NCBI RefSeq assembly: GCF_050268245.1
Contig: NZ_JBNNGK010000003.1
Coordinates: 310,001 to 374,000, forward strand
DNA length: 64,000 nt
From: JBNNGK01 sp050268245
Lineage (GTDB): Bacteria; Pseudomonadota; Gammaproteobacteria; Enterobacterales; Enterobacteriaceae
Direction: 5' to 3'
The notes beneath the pieces are model-generated. The model did not search any database. It was given only the letters and a program-made list of their open reading frames with translations, and was not told where the DNA came from. The translations under genes and the position numbers were made by a program. Below, one piece after another: positions 9,801 through 19,200 of this stretch (its first letter is position 1; each line of letters begins with the position of its first letter).

Positions 9801-11827
9801 TGGGCGTGGTGCTGCTAAAACGCCTTGAAGAGGCGATTGAAGCTCGGGACGTCATTCATGGCGTGATCAGAGGATGGGGTGTCAATCAGGATGGCAAAAG
9901 CAACGGTATCACGGCTCCGAACGGCAACGCGCAGTCGCGCTTGGAGCAGAAGGTATACACCCGCTTTGGGATCGATCCTGAGCGCATTCAATACGTAGAA
10001 GCTCACGGGACGGGCACCAAGTTGGGCGATCCCGTTGAAGTTGCAGGTTTAAAGCAGAGCTTCGCGCAATTTACCCGCCAAGCGAATTACTGCGCATTGG
10101 GCTCGGTGAAAAGCAATATCGGTCATACCCTGAGAGCCGCCGGGGTCGCCTCGGTGCTTAAGGTGTTGCTGGCGATGAAGAATCGCCAGATACCGCCCAT
10201 GTTGCAGCATCAGGCGCTTAATGAACACATTGCGCTGGACGGCTCACCCTTTTACGTCAACCGGGAGCTTCGGGATTGGAGCGTGGCAGCGGGGCACCGC
10301 CGTCAGGCGGCCGTAAGTTCGTTCGGCTTTAGCGGCACCAATGCCCACCTGGTGATTGAACAGTTCTCAAGCGAGGATGCGCCCTCCATCGTTACCGGAC
10401 AACCCGCCACGCGCGAACCGGCGCTGATCGTCTTGTCGGCGAAAAACGACGCGCAGCTCAGGCAAAGCGCCGTCAATTTGTTGGCTCATGTACGTGAACA
10501 GGCTGACCGGATGCGAACGCAAGAAGGCCAGGCCGGAGGAGCGGATGCCTACCTGCACTCACTGGCTTATACCCTGCAAACCGGGCGTGAAGCGATGAGT
10601 GAGCGGTTAGGATTTGTCGCGCACACGCTTGATGAGTTGCAAAGCCAGCTTGCAGCCGCGCTCGACGGCGAGCAGCAAACCCACGATCCGATCTTCCGAG
10701 GCAAGAGCAAATCACAGAGCGATGTGTTGTCGCTCTTTAACGTCGATGACGATATGCATGGCCTGGTGCAAGCCTGGGCCGCCAAGGGCAAGTTTGCCAA
10801 ACTCCTCGAGATATGGGTCAAAGGCGTCAATATCGATTGGGATATTCTCTATCTAAAGGGGACGTCGGCACTCAGCCCTCGAAAAGTGTCTCTGCCGACG
10901 TATCCGTTTGCCCGTGAACGCTACTGGGTCGATCTGCTCACCGTGCCTGCCGAGGGTACTCTGGGCGCGCCGGCAGACGCGGCGCCCGTTTCCGGTACGC
11001 TTGCGCAAATGCATGACGCACCGATGGATTTCACCGCTTATGAGAACCTGCTGGCGGCAGGCGCAATGTCTCCGCAAGGCCGCCTCCCCGGATTATGGTT
11101 GCTGGAACAGGTGCTGAGCGCCTGCGAGTCATCCGCCCGCGGGCATACGGCCGAACTGAATTATCTGCTGTGGGGACAACCGGCCAGCGTACAGGACGCT
11201 GTAGATGGCAATATTCAAACCTATTTCGCCCGCGAGGATGACGGTCTCTATTTCCAGTGCGTGACCGAGAAAACGCATCAATCCGTGACTCATCATTTTG
11301 GCCAGGTCGCCCTGAACGCATCCGCCGGCGTAGGCAGCCATGTGCAGGATCTGCAGGCGCTAGAAGCCCGGCTGGAAGCGCCTCATCACCAGCCGGCGGC
11401 GCAGCAAATCAAACGGACAATCGATGAAAGCGGGTTACACAAGCACGCGGTGGCCGAAAAAATGTGTTTTGACGGCACACAGTTACTGGCGCGACTCAGC
11501 GCCTTTGCGCAACGGCCGGCGCTGCTGACCGCCTGCTGGCAGCTGCTCTCAGCGTTAAACCATTATTGTCATCCTCAAACCCCGGCGCATGGACAGTGGT
11601 ACCCGTTCTCGCTGGATTCGATCATGACTTATAAGCCGGTTCCAGAGCGCGCGACGGTCTGCATTTCACCCGCGCCTGCGGAACATGCGTCTTTGGTGAT
11701 CACCGGCGATCTCCCCGGATATGACCTGAGCGTGTACGACGAATCGGGCGCGCTTTGCCTGCGGCTCAGCAACTTGAAAATGGTGAGGGAAGAGGCCTTG
11801 CTCACCCTTGAATCGTCCGAACCCTGA
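869..11827 (+). CDS. oocJ: OocJ-like trans-AT PKS: starter loading and first modules
   Basis: About 3,652 residues, the first subunit of the assembly line. Domains in order: a DH-like fold at 1-275 (His in HVVLNEPILP, Asp in DAAIQ); a FkbH/HAD-IIIC loading domain at about 297-1115 (DxDxT motif DCDNT from D791, FLDDSP near 890), interrupted at 385-655 by an FkbM-type methyltransferase (VVDIGGNIG near 436); ACP (S1232); KS at 1317-1741; two crotonase folds at 1954-2168 and 2216-2464; two ACPs (S2539, S2655), each with a Trp six residues after the Ser, the mark of beta-branching ACPs; KS at 2745-3165 (C2911); and a degenerate DH-like domain at 3388-3648 lacking both catalytic residues. FkbH domains move a C3 unit from 1,3-bisphosphoglycerate to the ACP. 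The first KS reads DTASSSS, so its nucleophilic Cys (position 1486) is Ser. The last KS has no ACP in cis; one opens OocL. Name assigned by synteny. Confidence 0.85.
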   Translation: MSAYRLSDSSLIVSGHVVLNEPILPAMGYVHFVASSLLNNNDANNATGIYPMQIKNAVWFSPMPLDMGACEVNIVFGEEDGDKTYWVTSKVPGKATKRHATGVVSFDLNAVEANERPARSVFPLPDITAQTFTHRLTRDDIYRQFLSAGLDYRGNFQCLHALHCNRTLFWGQICADADEESLTGLPSPYILDAAIQTVLLGAGKTLWGDFPGQVYVPFSLDNILIYKPLTEKCDVFSIPRLASSHSPDKGIFDVLIVSESGDILVEMKGLHIRTYHKGGQGEQGVLAATPMDAGQTWAIAATFTAEPIVEPLQTWFSQLNWHDRIKFAPYNQVYQELLSPQSLLATNATGVNAILCRLEDLIANDAAQAPTTGKNGVPQVSPEQINHHLTDCERFVLPNGMEIAHLKPYETRYLYEEIFVEKTYVKHGISFAPGDVVVDIGGNIGMFSLFATTQCPDLRIFSCEPSPISHAILRKNLALYAPEAKALQVGIADKDGEAEFVFYPNSSVWSGFHTDDAEDGEALKKSMENEVAKHLGAMDGEVIREHLDAMIGERLQKQTYQVPMRSLASIMQEHHIKTIDLLKVDAEKCEWDILSSIADDVWPNIRQIVVEVHDKEGTTADNIARLLRDKGYELAVVEEDMLKSSGLANFYARRPAVQADNVPRLSPFEQGVYDNFNDLMTLVGEQPHRRKGPTLFVLCPPSPAMRERFSTALLTQVAQMMHRIQGDKAKIRCIDLNHQLQAYGVTDYHDDVRDEMGHIPYAPAFFEVIASVLVRHTHANRRPPYKVIALDCDNTLWSGVVGEQGAAGVTIDANFRALQQFMLRQKERGMLLCLVSKNDKEDVKQVFDSRDDMVLQWDDFVDVQINWNAKSDNLQRLAKMLNLSLDSFVFLDDSPIECAEVSAHCPQVLSLRLPENSDAIPGFLAHVWAFDHLSRTTDEDAKRTHLYQVQVQREAFRQSAFSMETFIHGLGLDVALQPATPDQAERLSQLTLRTNQFNLVKTPYSADDILSRIQHPEQGCWSIRVSDRFGDYGICGLCLFSEHEHALSVDGLLLSCRVLGRGVEYQVLNALGRTALERKKHTVAIHFAANDKNQPAEKFLRGIPVMVQESSGSWAYSAPAAALAELAFTPSPQAIDSASDNAPSAQETASLPYGQSHDTRQMQQIAEQHGRLSLSQTERACPPITVHQPDNIDNDAVLHFIDTAIEQSLHECLKAKVDIDETKAFSEYGVDSFAAINLAVKLNATFLIKLPSTVIFDYGCVSDLRRYLLANYRSAIVARMQPNVVPADDAGRRARAPVNQNRKNANDAGEKAQYGGDIAVIGMSARFPGIANVDEFWSMLLASGNCISDVPVERWDIAAYYDEDRSKPNKTYGRWGGFIEDIDKFDASFFGISGKEAKQMDPQQRLFLQESWHALEDAGYANRDIKNKKWGVYAGADAGDYQANLRRYGVPLDASSFMGNDSSILAARIAYFMDMKGPAMAIDTASSSSLAAVHLACESLRSGAVEMAIAGGVSIHTTVNFHILCAKAGMLSADGRCKPFDHRADGFVPGEAVGVVVLKRLQDAITDKDPIYSVIKGSAMNQDGKTNGITAPSSRSQTELICQVYDELNLSADELTYIEAHGTGTKLGDPIEITALTDAFRKQTQRAGFCAIGSVKSNIGHCVHASGVSALIKLLLSFKHRKLPPSANYDKPNPLIPFEETPFVVNTQVQDWQPNAQGKRIAAVSSFGFSGTNVHMVLEEFSPASDEGAPTKQLNALDPEPALLLLSARSEAQLHLLAQQLKTYVQQHSPLTLGELKDIAYTLQLGRESLGHRLAVAGKSEAEMLSGLEDYLNRHAFEQTYLTAAVAQGERNRGNSAEQQAEIDRAMQQRDLRGLAGQWLEGRQIDWSAWYPAVRQRVANLPRYPFEQERYWLPENQTRAMPYALSDAGTISAADVSSAVTAAPLTENTPGKRVLAALQTFQSADSQAEIASIPLTDEGQGIFSLRLQGADGVSANHLSHILTALKRRTDISVLLLCGDEHGFLTDLEHDHELFLQQALYRTVLMMPFPVIAVVPGDCKGYAWLLACLCDFAVLSATARYHYASRDQRVSQPLYHLLSERFAPAAAQALLTDTRQREGRQLKTLGMLMPVFPSAEVAAEGLKLARELAKAPREALVQLKQHLAATLVELSAASADNPIAFTPDAAVSAPLLPENGVQAFENGQLPAPSGQPHKVALSSTVIEAEAYDNGVLLVRLCERESRNKFSKAFVAGFEEIFTHIRQHHVYKVVVLTGYDHYFASGGTLETLQAIQKGEAKFTDEKIFALPLECEIPVIAAMQGHGIGPGWAVGMFCDEAIFSLESVYYSPYMRYGFTPGAGATLILPSRLGLDLAREVLFTAGEYKGDEFLQRGLKNPVLERARVLPFALAAASAVAQKSRAELVAWKTQRSQPLRDRVEANYAQELRMHERTFVGNPEVLSRIQQHFNLGAKQPESIAPQQGANALMVNAAHSVGAGQPSQDAPQALFDKVYVLLRRMLTEELQIKAEHVESEQSFVDLGLDSITGVTWVRKVNAEYGLTLNAADIYSYPNLKLFTALVIDKADLSAVVADHHAVKSNKAADVLPALSADSLAADRAGHVETRSANVLAFLSQTLSQELQIKAQAIDPDIAFVDLGLDSITGVTWIRKINQHFGLALNAAEIYSYPTLQEFAALVQRYAVATVPLSQTSTEPTAQWHEAPLPAARPEEHRTPHADSPAAPEPASAAGQAIAIVGMSGQFPKAKNLQQFWENLRAGVDCISEVPAERWPVTAFFDANPQAPGKTYSKWMGVLDDADKFDPLFFNISPREAELMDPQQRVFLEACWGCIEDSGYNPADLSGSRCGVFVGCGEGDYEARFGMELNAQTFMGNAASILAARIAYHLNLQGPSLAIDTACSSSLVAMASACDSLVLGNCDLALAGGVCVLAGPSMHIMTSKAGMLSEDGRCFTFDQRANGFVPGEGVGVVLLKRLEEAIEARDVIHGVIRGWGVNQDGKSNGITAPNGNAQSRLEQKVYTRFGIDPERIQYVEAHGTGTKLGDPVEVAGLKQSFAQFTRQANYCALGSVKSNIGHTLRAAGVASVLKVLLAMKNRQIPPMLQHQALNEHIALDGSPFYVNRELRDWSVAAGHRRQAAVSSFGFSGTNAHLVIEQFSSEDAPSIVTGQPATREPALIVLSAKNDAQLRQSAVNLLAHVREQADRMRTQEGQAGGADAYLHSLAYTLQTGREAMSERLGFVAHTLDELQSQLAAALDGEQQTHDPIFRGKSKSQSDVLSLFNVDDDMHGLVQAWAAKGKFAKLLEIWVKGVNIDWDILYLKGTSALSPRKVSLPTYPFARERYWVDLLTVPAEGTLGAPADAAPVSGTLAQMHDAPMDFTAYENLLAAGAMSPQGRLPGLWLLEQVLSACESSARGHTAELNYLLWGQPASVQDAVDGNIQTYFAREDDGLYFQCVTEKTHQSVTHHFGQVALNASAGVGSHVQDLQALEARLEAPHHQPAAQQIKRTIDESGLHKHAVAEKMCFDGTQLLARLSAFAQRPALLTACWQLLSALNHYCHPQTPAHGQWYPFSLDSIMTYKPVPERATVCISPAPAEHASLVITGDLPGYDLSVYDESGALCLRLSNLKMVREEALLTLESSEP

Positions 11828-11885
11828 TCGCGCAGAACACTGATTACTGACCGAATAACCCGTACGGTTTTGCCAGCCCGTTGAA

Positions 11886-11894
11886 AGAGGTGAT
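11886..11894 (+). promoter_or_regulatory. Shine-Dalgarno site of oocK
   Basis: AGAGGTGAT closely matches the 16S anti-SD complement and best serves the ATG at 11902. The in-frame TTG at 11881 and ATG at 11893 lie before or inside it and are poorer choices. Confidence 0.6.
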
Positions 11895-11901
11895 GTCATT
11901 G

Positions 11902-13206
11902 ATGGATGTACAAGGAAAACGAGTATGCATTATCGGTGGCGGCCCTTATGGGGTCAGCCTCGGTAAAGAGTTGAACCAGGGCGGCATTGATTATGACCTG
12001 TATGAAGCCGAATCCGACTTTGGCGGCGTATGGAATGCTGACAGCCGCTGTGGCCGCACCTATCCGTCATTGCATCTGATCTCCCCGAAGGTCAATACCC
12101 AATATCCGGATTTCCCCATGCCGGAAGATTACCCTCATTATCCCAACCATAAACTGATGCATCAATATATCTGCCATTACGCGCGCACCTTTGGGGTCTA
12201 TGAGAAAGCCCATTTCAATGTCGCCGTCACCCGTATTGAACCGCAGGATAAGGGTTGGCAGGTTGAGTTATCGACGGGGGAAAGAAAGTTTTATTCTTTT
12301 GTTCTGGTCAGCAACGGCATGCAACGAGAGGCCCGCTATCCTGAATCGGCTTATCGTGGCCATTTCACCGGCGATATCATGCATTCGATCGATTACCGGA
12401 CGCCGGAGCGTATCAAGGGCAAGCGGGTCTTGATCATTGGCGCCGGCAACTCCGGCTGCGACATCGCGGTCGACGCAGTTCATCATTGCCAGGCGGTCTA
12501 CCATAGCACGCGGCGCGGTTACTACTATCAGCCCAAGTTTATCAACGGCATGCCAACCCCAAGATGGATGGAAGGGTTGGGGAATAAATTTAACACTCGC
12601 GAAGAAACGCTGGCTTATATACAACAGGTTTTCAAGCTCGCCAGTTACGACGGTACGGATTTCGGTTTAAAGAAGCCGGATTATCCGTTGGATGCCTCCC
12701 ATCCGATCATGAACTCTCAACTGCTCTATTTTATTGGCCACGGCGATATCCAGCCCAAGGGAGACGTGAGCGAGTTTCGCGGTAATACCGTGATATTCGA
12801 AGACGGTTCGCAGGTTGAGGTCGATACCCTTATTTATGCGACAGGATATAACCGCCGCTTCCCCTTCCTGGACAACAAATATCTGGATATGAAGAACGGC
12901 ATTCCAGACTGTTTCTTACACATCGTTCCCAAAAACTTTAATAACCTGCTTTTTGTCGGTTATATCAACTCCGCTACGGGCCTGGGGGTTTCCGCCCGTT
13001 CTCACGGTTTGTTCGTAGTGGATTACCTCAAGGCTTATTTCGCTCAGTCTCAAGGGCTGCACGATTTTACCCGAATGAAAAAAGAGCAAAACCCCGATCT
13101 GGGGCAGAACTATTACATCGGATCTTTCCGGCATCAGTGGGAAGTCGATCTCTGGAAGTTCCTTAAGTTACTGGCGCAGTACCGTGAAGTACTCAACAGA
13201 AGGTAG
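11902..13206 (+). CDS. oocK: OocK-like Baeyer-Villiger flavin monooxygenase
   Basis: About 434 residues, a soluble FAD/NADPH enzyme. An FAD Rossmann motif GGGPYG lies at 12-17. The FMO/BVMO signature FxGxxxH reads FTGDIMHSIDY at 155-165. A second, NADPH-binding GAGNSG lies at 180-185. The late motif YATGYN is typical of class B flavin monooxygenases. It sits between OocJ, which ends with a KS and a dead DH fold, and OocL, which opens with an ACP, so the module it interrupts is the natural substrate site. Known biochemistry: OocK of Serratia plymuthica inserts oxygen into beta-ketoacyl thioesters to give malonyl-ester-type products, which can be hydrolysed to leave a carboxylate end. Identity of this copy is inferred from motifs and position. 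A simple N- or S-oxidising FMO is the less likely alternative. Confidence 0.83.
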   Translation: MDVQGKRVCIIGGGPYGVSLGKELNQGGIDYDLYEAESDFGGVWNADSRCGRTYPSLHLISPKVNTQYPDFPMPEDYPHYPNHKLMHQYICHYARTFGVYEKAHFNVAVTRIEPQDKGWQVELSTGERKFYSFVLVSNGMQREARYPESAYRGHFTGDIMHSIDYRTPERIKGKRVLIIGAGNSGCDIAVDAVHHCQAVYHSTRRGYYYQPKFINGMPTPRWMEGLGNKFNTREETLAYIQQVFKLASYDGTDFGLKKPDYPLDASHPIMNSQLLYFIGHGDIQPKGDVSEFRGNTVIFEDGSQVEVDTLIYATGYNRRFPFLDNKYLDMKNGIPDCFLHIVPKNFNNLLFVGYINSATGLGVSARSHGLFVVDYLKAYFAQSQGLHDFTRMKKEQNPDLGQNYYIGSFRHQWEVDLWKFLKLLAQYREVLNRR

Positions 13207-13211
13207 AGGCG

Positions 13212-16200
13212 ATGACAGGCAAAGATAACAACACCCACGACTTACATGAGTCAGCCCGGAATGCGCTGGAAGCTGAGTTGATGCAATCCGTCAGGAAACC
13301 TATGCCTACCGATGCCAATTCTGCTCGTGCCGCCGTTGAATGGCCGCTTGCCGCTGCTGTCGGCGATGGCCACCGCCAGGCACTGCGGAAAGAGGTGCTG
13401 AGCATTTTTTCCATGATCCTCAAACTGCCGGCGGAAAAAATCGACAGCGAGGAAAAGATATCGACCTACGGCGTTGATTCTATTGTCATTACGGAAATCA
13501 TGGGGCGTATCGCCGGTGCATTGTGCGTGTCGCTTTCCGCCGCCATTTTCTTTGAGGCCAGAAACATTGAGGAACTGACCGATATCATCATGACGCGTTT
13601 CGGCCAGAATGTCGCGGCGCGCTACGAGTGTTCACCCGTCCGCAGCGATGACAGCCGGTCAGCCGCATTGGCGGCGGGCCAACGGCGTGGGCCGGCAGCA
13701 GCGGCAGACATCGCCGCCGGTGAAAAATCAGCCCGTCACCTTCAGGCGCTGTTGGCAAAAAGTCATCAACTCAAGCGACAACGGGAACGGCGCGCTGCGC
13801 CGGGCGATGAGGCCCGGCCCATTGGCGTACCGGCAAACGGGCGTTATGAGCCGATCGCCATCATCGGCATGAGCGGAATATTTGCGCAGTCTTCCTCGGT
13901 GGAGGCGCTGCAACGCCACCTTTACCAGGGCCGGGATTGCATCAGTGAAATTCCCAAAGAACGCTGGGATTGGAAAGCCATCTACGGCAACCCGAAAGAC
14001 GGTGAGTTGACCAATGTTAAATACGCCGGCTTTATTCAGGATGTGGATAAGTTCGACCCGGGTTTTTTTGGCATCTCACCGCGTGAAGCCCAGACCATGG
14101 ATCCTCAGCATCGGTTGTTTATAGAATCGGCCTGGCAGCTCATCGAGTCATCCGGCTATGCCCCTTCGTCATTAGCCGGAAAAAAGGTCGGGGTATTTGC
14201 CGGCATCAATTTGCAAGACTATGCCGAAACCGTCCTGAATGCCCAATCCCGCGATATTGTCGAGCTCACGGCGATCCCCCATATGTTTTGCCCGAACCGC
14301 CTCTCTTATTTGCTGGATGTGCATGGCCCCAGCGAAATTATCGACACCGCCTGTTCAAGTTCTTTAGTGGCGATCCATCGCGCCGTGATGAGCATTCAGC
14401 ACGGTGATTGTGATATGGCGATAACCGGCGGCGCCAACCTGATCCTGAGCCCGAAAATGCACATTCTGTACAGCAAGGCCGAAATGATTTGCGAGGACGG
14501 CCGCTGCAAGACGTTCTCTGATCAGGCCAACGGCTATGCCCGCGGGGAAGGGGTTGGCGTCGTCATGCTGAAAAGGCTGTCCGCCGCGCAGGCGGATAAA
14601 GATCGTATTCTCGGGGTCATTATCGGCTCGGCTGAGAACCACGGCGGCGCCGCCACCTCACTGATGGCTCCCAACCCGAATGCCCAGGCTCAGCTGATTC
14701 GCGATGCGCACAGAAAATCCGGGGTTGACCCGCGCAGTATTACTTATATCGAGTGCCATGGGACCGGTACGCCACTGGGCGATCCTATTGAGGTCAACGG
14801 CCTGAAAACGGCCTTTAAAAATCTCTATCAGGAACACGGGCTGCATTCCACAGCGGCGAAACACTGCGCATTAGGTTCGGTGAAATCCAATATCGGCCAT
14901 ACGGAAACCGCCGCCGGCGTTGCCGGCGTCATCAAGGTGTTGTTGGCGATGCAGGATGAATATTTGCCCAAATCGCTGCATTGCCAGAATCTGAATCCTT
15001 TGCTGGAGCTGGAAGAGAGCCCGTTCTATGTCCTTCAGGAGGGCCAAACATGGCAACGGCCGACGATCGGTGACGCGCAGCAACCATTGCGGGCCGGCGT
15101 GAGCTCCTTCGGCGCCGGCGGCGCGAACGCGCATCTGGTGATTGAGGAATACCGTCAGGAACCTGACGAGCCGTTGTCCTTGGTCCTGGAGCCGGAAATC
15201 ATCGTGCTGTCAGCTAAGAACAGCGAAAGGCTGCAGGTCTATGCGCAGCATTTGACGCAGTATGTCGCTCAAAATTCGGCTTATGTCGCGACACACTTCA
15301 AGCAGTTCGCCTACACATTACAAACGGCGCGGGATGCGATGCCGGTGCGGGCCGCATTCGTGGCCGAAGATGCGGCTTCGCTTTTGCGCCAACTGACCCT
15401 TCTGGCGCAAAAAACACCGGCCGCCGCCAGTGACGAGGCCATTTTTGTCAACAACGAAGGCGCGGAACGCGCTTCCCATGCCGATGCGCAGGATATCGCG
15501 CGTTGGTGGCAGAATCGGCAGCTTAATGAAGTCGCCCGGGCCTGGGTGGCGACCGGCGCGGTTGACTGGCGGCAGCTATACGCGGGCCGGCATTATCCGC
15601 GCCTGGCGCTGCCAACCTATCCCTTCGATCGCCGCCGTTACTGGATAAAGGACACGCAGCCGCAGCCGACGGTAAATGTCGCGGCCATCCAGCCGGCAAA
15701 AGAACCGATGAAAAGGGCCAGCCATTCAGAAAAGATCCGACTGCAGCCGCTGAAATCGAAGAAGGACGCTAATCCGCCGGTTGCAGTTGGCGGCGACGCG
15801 GCTTCGGCGCAGGCGTGGCGGCGCGACGAGCGGGGTGAACTGCACCAGGACCATGAATACAACGGGGCTGCCACGGTGAACGGTAACGGCTCCCCGCGCA
15901 GCGGAGAGAGGCCGCTGGAAAGCGTCACCGAAGCATTACGAACCAGTTTGGCTCGGGCGCTCTGTTGCGCCGAGGCGGATATTCACCTGGATCGCTCCTT
16001 CGCTGAAATGGGCCTGGACTCCATTGTCGGCGCTGAATGGGTGCATGACATCAACCGACAACTTGGTAGCGCCTTATCCGCTACCCGGTTATACGATTAT
16101 TCCAGCGTTCGGCAACTGGCGCAGTTTATCGCGCTCAGTGGCGTGCCGGAACCGCGTCATGCCGGGGATAAGCCTCGGCATGACGGCCGGCAGACTATCG

Positions 16201-19200
16201 CCCCAAGCGCAGTTGCGGCATCGGCGCGCTCCGCAGAGCGGCAACGCGAGCCGGCTGCGGCGATCGCGCCATTGCTGAAAGCCAGCCTGGCTGATGCACT
16301 TTACATTACGGTGGAAGACATTCAGAACGATCGCGCCTTCTCGGCGTTAGGTCTGGACTCGATCATCGGCGCCGAATGGATCAATGAGATAAACAAGACG
16401 CTGGGCACCGATCTTTCCGCCACGCGTTTGTACGACTACCCCAACATTCAGGCTCTGGCGGAATATATTGCGTCACAATCCGATGGAGCAACGCCGCGCC
16501 CAAAACCGAACGCGGCCGTTTCAGCGCCTGAGGACGCATGTCCCGAGGTTCTGAAACCGGCCGCTCCCGTCGCGTCCGCACGCTCGGAAGAGACCGCCAT
16601 CCCGCATCGCCGGCAAGAGAAAATTGCCATCATCGGCATGGCTAGCCGCTATCCCGATGCGGACAATTTGGCGCAATACTGGGATAACCTGGCGAACGGG
16701 CGCAATGCTGTGCGTGAGGTCCCCAAAGCGCGTTGGGACGTCGATCAATACTTCGATGCCGATCGTCGCGCGGAGGGAAAGGTGTATTGCAAATGGTTAG
16801 GGGCATTAACGGATATCGACTGTTTTGACCCGCTCTTTTTCTCGATTTCTCCCGCCGAAGCGGAAGGCATGGATCCCCAGCACCGACTTTTCCTGCAGGA
16901 AGGATACAAGGCATTTGAAGATGCCGGCTATAGCCCCGAAGAATTGAGTCACCAGAACTGCGGCGTTTATATGGGGATAATGAGCTATGAATATGCTCAC
17001 CTAATGCTGAACTCCCCGCGGCCGCTGTCCGGCACCGGCAACAGCTTCGCCATCGGCGCGGCGCGAATTCCGTATTTCCTTAACCTGAAAGGGCCGGCCA
17101 TCCCTGTCGATACCGCGTGTTCGTCTTCGCTGGTCGCGACCCATTTGGCCGTCACGGCATTACAAAACGAGGAAATAGACCTGGCGCTGGTCGGCGGCGT
17201 CAGCCTCTATCTGATGCCGGAAACTTACATGGGCATGTGTTCTGCGGGCATGTTGTCCCCTGAGGGCCAGTGCAAAGCGTTCGATGATGCGGCTGATGGA
17301 TTTGTGCCCGGCGAAGGCGCCGGATGCCTGGTGTTGAAACGACTGTCCCAGGCTGAGGCGGACGGCGACCATATTTATGGCGTCATCATTGGCTCGGGCA
17401 TCAACCAAGACGGCAAAACCAACGGCATTACGGCGCCCAGCGTCAACAGCCAGATCGAGCTGGAGAGGGAAGTCTACCGCAAGTCTCAAATTAACCCGGA
17501 TTCGATCAGCTATGTGGAGACGCACGGTACAGGGACGAAACTCGGCGATCCTATTGAGCTTGAAGCGCTGACCTCCGTCTTCAGAGAGCATACATCGCGC
17601 AAGCGTTTCTGTGGCCTTGGTTCTGTGAAAAGCAATATCGGCCACGCCTCAGCGGCATCCGGCATGGCAAGCGTGCACAAAACGCTGCTGTCAATGAAAC
17701 ACCGGCAACTCGCGCCATCGCTGCATTTTATCAAACCGAACCAACACGTTAACTTCGAAGATTCGCCTTTCTACGTCAATACTCAATTCCAGCCCTGGAG
17801 ACATGATGAAAACCAGCCGCGAAGAGCGGCGGTGAGTGCTTTCGGCTACAGCGGCACTAATGCGCATATGGTGATTGAAGAGTATCTGTCGCCGTCGGTG
17901 GCTGAGGCGGCGGAGGAAAAACCAAACGTGATCGCGTTATCGGCGATGCGGGCCGACCGTTTGCCGCTGATGGCGAAAAATCTGCTGGCCTGGATCCAAG
18001 GTGAGCAAACGGCTGGCCATTCCGTTGATTTAAACCGGCTGGCTTATACCTTGCTGAGAGGACGCCAGGCCATGACGGAACGGCTTGCGTTTGTCGCCAC
18101 CTCGGTCGGCGATCTGCAAGAGAAACTGGGCCGGTTTATCGCCGGGGATATCGCGGCACCCCCGTTCTTCAGAGAAACGGTGAACGGCAACCCACCGGTA
18201 CTTGAGCGCCATCAATGCGTCAACCCGGCGGATCTGCACGTGCTGGCGGCGGCCTGGGCCGCAGGGGCGCCGCTGCCCTGGGATTTACTCTATCCGCACC
18301 CTGCTGAAGGCGCTGAGCGCCGTTTCCCCCAAAGAATCAGCTTGCCGACGTATCCGTTTTACCGGCAGCCGTGCTGGTTCGAAGAGGTAGATACCGGGGT
18401 CTCGCCGGTACTTTCGTCAGACGCCACCGGGACAGGGCTGGCTGAAGAAGAAACGCCATGGCTACGGGCGACAGAGGCTTGGGTTGACCTGAATGCCCAT
18501 GAAGACACGCCATGGGTTGACTGCATCGAGGCGAACCGCGACAGGCAAATTCTGGTGCTTGATCAGACTGCGGCAGACTATCGGAGCGTTGAGCAGGTTT
18601 GTCAGCATATTCAGCAGATCACCGATAACACTCAGCCACTCTGGGATGTACGACATATCGCCTTGCCGAAGGAAGCCTTAACGGCGGAGGCCGAGAGAGC
18701 CACGCTGCAAGAGGCGTTCTCGGCAGCGATCCCCCATCCCGATAAACCGTTGGCTATTTTTTTGTTCCTGCCCGATAGCCCGGACGCCGAAGCAGAGTAT
18801 GGGCTGCGGCTTGCCTATCTTTGCGTGCAGGCCGTCCAGGCGGTTGCTCGGCTCAACCCGGTGCAATTCTATTGCTGTCACCGGGCGGACTATGATCGCG
18901 GCCTGACAACTGCGGCCGTGCAATATGAAGCGCTCTGCGGATTGCTGCGATCTGCGATCCTGGAAACTGTGGGGCATAGCTACCGGAACGTTATCTTTTC
19001 TCCGCAGACAGCCCACCGGGAGACGGCGCTTCAGTTGATGCAAACTTGGCTGTGCGATGGCATGACGGCGCCTGAAGCGGGCAGACAGACGCAGGCGATC
19101 AGCGCATCGACAGTGCGTTTCTCTGGCGGCCGGCAGTACGCGTTGCGTGTCAGTGAATCCGAGCGGCCTGAAACGGCGGAAGCGCGTTTTCGCACGGGCG

